This document shows positions 22,688 through 22,830 of a stretch of 22,830 bases of DNA, in pieces. A program made the translations under genes and the position numbers. Position 1 is the stretch's first letter; every line of letters starts with the position of its first letter. The stretch comes from CAYRPN01 sp964426135 (GTDB lineage Bacteria; Planctomycetota; Phycisphaerae; Phycisphaerales; Phycisphaeraceae), in the NCBI GenBank assembly GCA_964426135.1, contig CAYRPN010000092.1, positions 1 to 22,830 of the forward strand, given 5' to 3'. The notes under the pieces are model-generated. The model was not told the DNA's origin. It made no database searches and worked only from the letters and a program-made list of their open reading frames with translations.

Positions 22688-22752
22688 GCGTGGCAACCAT
22701 GATGACAAGGACGCCGCGCCGACGCCAATGGTGCCGGTGGTGGGTTTCGCTC

Positions 22753-22830
22753 AGGAACGGGCCCGATATAAGTTCCCCATTTAGCCGGCGGGCTTGCCCG
22801 CCGAGACGCCCTCGGCGGGCAAGCCCGCCG
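22753..22830. repeat. Composite TTTAGC-hairpin element, cut by the window edge
   Basis: The outer arm aggaacgggcccgatataag is followed at 22778 by CATTTAGC and the hairpin-rich GC core. The core (tip cgagacgccctcgg) is identical to that at 21433-21446. The window ends within the right arm. Confidence 0.8.

Overview
The window looks like a stretch of chromosome from a GC-rich member of the Planctomycetota, possibly a Phycisphaerae-like lineage. The main evidence is a secreted PSCyt1/DUF1549/DUF1553 protein and a Tat-exported DUF1501 protein, a gene pair typical of that phylum. A bacterial deoxyhypusine-synthase-like gene and many intergenic palindromes and 7-bp tandem repeats fit this picture. 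The assignment is inferred from gene content only; no rRNA or tRNA gene was seen.

Layout. At 103-4030 (minus strand) lie the large PSCyt1/DUF1549/DUF1553 gene and a type I glyceraldehyde-3-phosphate dehydrogenase with its own terminator. A repeat-filled gap (4031-4679) precedes a plus-strand deoxyhypusine-synthase-like gene that has a good promoter and terminator. From 6149 to 10787 are ribD (minus), trxA, an M16 zinc peptidase and a ribBA-type gene (plus). Riboflavin genes therefore bracket a thioredoxin and a peptidase, and the GTP cyclohydrolase II half of RibBA lacks its zinc and catalytic motifs. At 11142-13148 are a DUF1501 protein and a DUF4160-DUF2442 pair, in which the DUF4160 gene is broken by an apparent one-base deletion. 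A secreted esterase follows on the minus strand.

The region 14138-21017 holds a complete seven-gene Mnh/Mrp-type cation/proton antiporter operon in the canonical order A-B-C-D-E-F-G on the minus strand. Together these seven membrane subunits form one complex that exchanges Na+ (or K+) for H+. The B/C and F/G junctions are overlapping stop-start pairs. The A/B, C/D and E/F junctions each hold a heptamer array of a different sequence, and D/E holds a short hairpin element next to a triplet-rich stretch. The window ends with greA (plus, with a promoter and an early leader hairpin) and a dual-specificity-type phosphatase (minus).

The most striking non-coding content is repetitive. It includes (i) a family of TTTAGC-plus-hairpin elements, nine loci in 22.8 kb, single or as inverted pairs; (ii) a separate element of about 100 bp present twice, one copy directly joined to an element of the first family; (iii) five arrays of 7-bp units with unrelated sequences; and (iv) palindromes inside two coding regions that remain in frame.
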